Shown piece after piece: positions 56,890-56,905 of a stretch of DNA of 56,905 nucleotides. The translations under genes and the position numbers were made by a program. The stretch is taken from NCBI RefSeq assembly GCF_947166415.1, contig NZ_CAMVEE010000010.1, forward strand, positions 1-56,905, in the 5' to 3' direction. The notes under the pieces were generated by a model. It had not been told where the DNA came from. It worked only from the letters and a program-made list of their open reading frames with translations, and ran no database searches. Source of the DNA: an uncultured Methanobrevibacter sp. Its GTDB lineage: Archaea > Methanobacteriota > Methanobacteria > Methanobacteriales > Methanobacteriaceae. Position 1 is the first letter of the stretch. The number at the start of each line of letters is the position of its first letter.

Positions 56890-56905
56890 CATACTTGACA
56901 TATTT
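56890..56905. repeat. Right terminal direct repeat, probable attR core
   Basis: CATACTTGACATATTT matches positions 1-16 exactly. It is 81 bp from the integrase start codon. Confidence 0.6.

Overview
The window is a provirus-like mobile element of a methanogenic archaeon, most likely Methanobrevibacter or a close Methanobacteriales relative (genus is my inference). The pointers are: strongly A+T-rich DNA, TATA boxes, GGTGAT-type ribosome binding sites, a pseudomurein endoisopeptidase with a pseudomurein-binding repeat, an F420H2-oxidase (FprA) gene and a methyl-H4MPT:CoM methyltransferase subunit A (MtrA). A 16-bp direct repeat sits at both extreme ends (1-16 and 56890-56905), with a tyrosine integrase 81 bp from the right copy, so the window looks cut exactly at attachment sites.

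Layout. 0-2 kb: zinc-ribbon membrane protein, DUF2085 protein and two tiny membrane peptides. 2.1-4.5 kb: portal and protease-scaffold. 4.5-5.1 kb: a GC-rich, hairpin-packed non-coding block, probably a large structured RNA. 5.3-7.3 kb: frameshifted MATE exporter plus a CAT-like acetyltransferase. 7.5-15 kb: fibre module (two collagen-like proteins, lectin-like paralogues, holin-like proteins, a glycosyltransferase). 15.4-29.2 kb: defence island with a complete type I restriction system, four hsdS genes in both orientations, a XerC/D-type recombinase, a DUF4268 protein and a HEPN-like protein. 30.4-32.8 kb: decoration protein and two tandem major capsid paralogues. 33.4-37.2 kb: GNAT, pseudomurein endoisopeptidase, GmrSD-like nuclease. 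39.4-41.7 kb: a group II intron splitting a small ORF. 41.9-44.1 kb: small and large terminase. 44.2-46.1 kb: ArsR-led metal/Fe-S operon. 46.2-50.6 kb: leftward early/replication operon with an SF3/AAA-like helicase. 51.5-54.5 kb: small ORF, fprA (in-frame TGA), TrmB regulator, mtrA. 55.7-56.8 kb: integrase.

How it fits together. Terminase, portal, protease-scaffold, decoration protein and capsid proteins would build and fill an HK97-type head; the fibre module decorates it; the pseudomurein peptidase and holin-like proteins would release particles. I find no tape measure, tail tube, sheath or baseplate, and head genes are scattered among cargo modules. A family of TATA-rich promoters precedes the virion genes. 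The cargo modules tend to be bordered by a roughly 105-bp dyad-symmetric repeat (six copies), the most unusual signal in the window. The hsdS set with its recombinase looks like a specificity-switching (phase-variable) type I system carried by the element.
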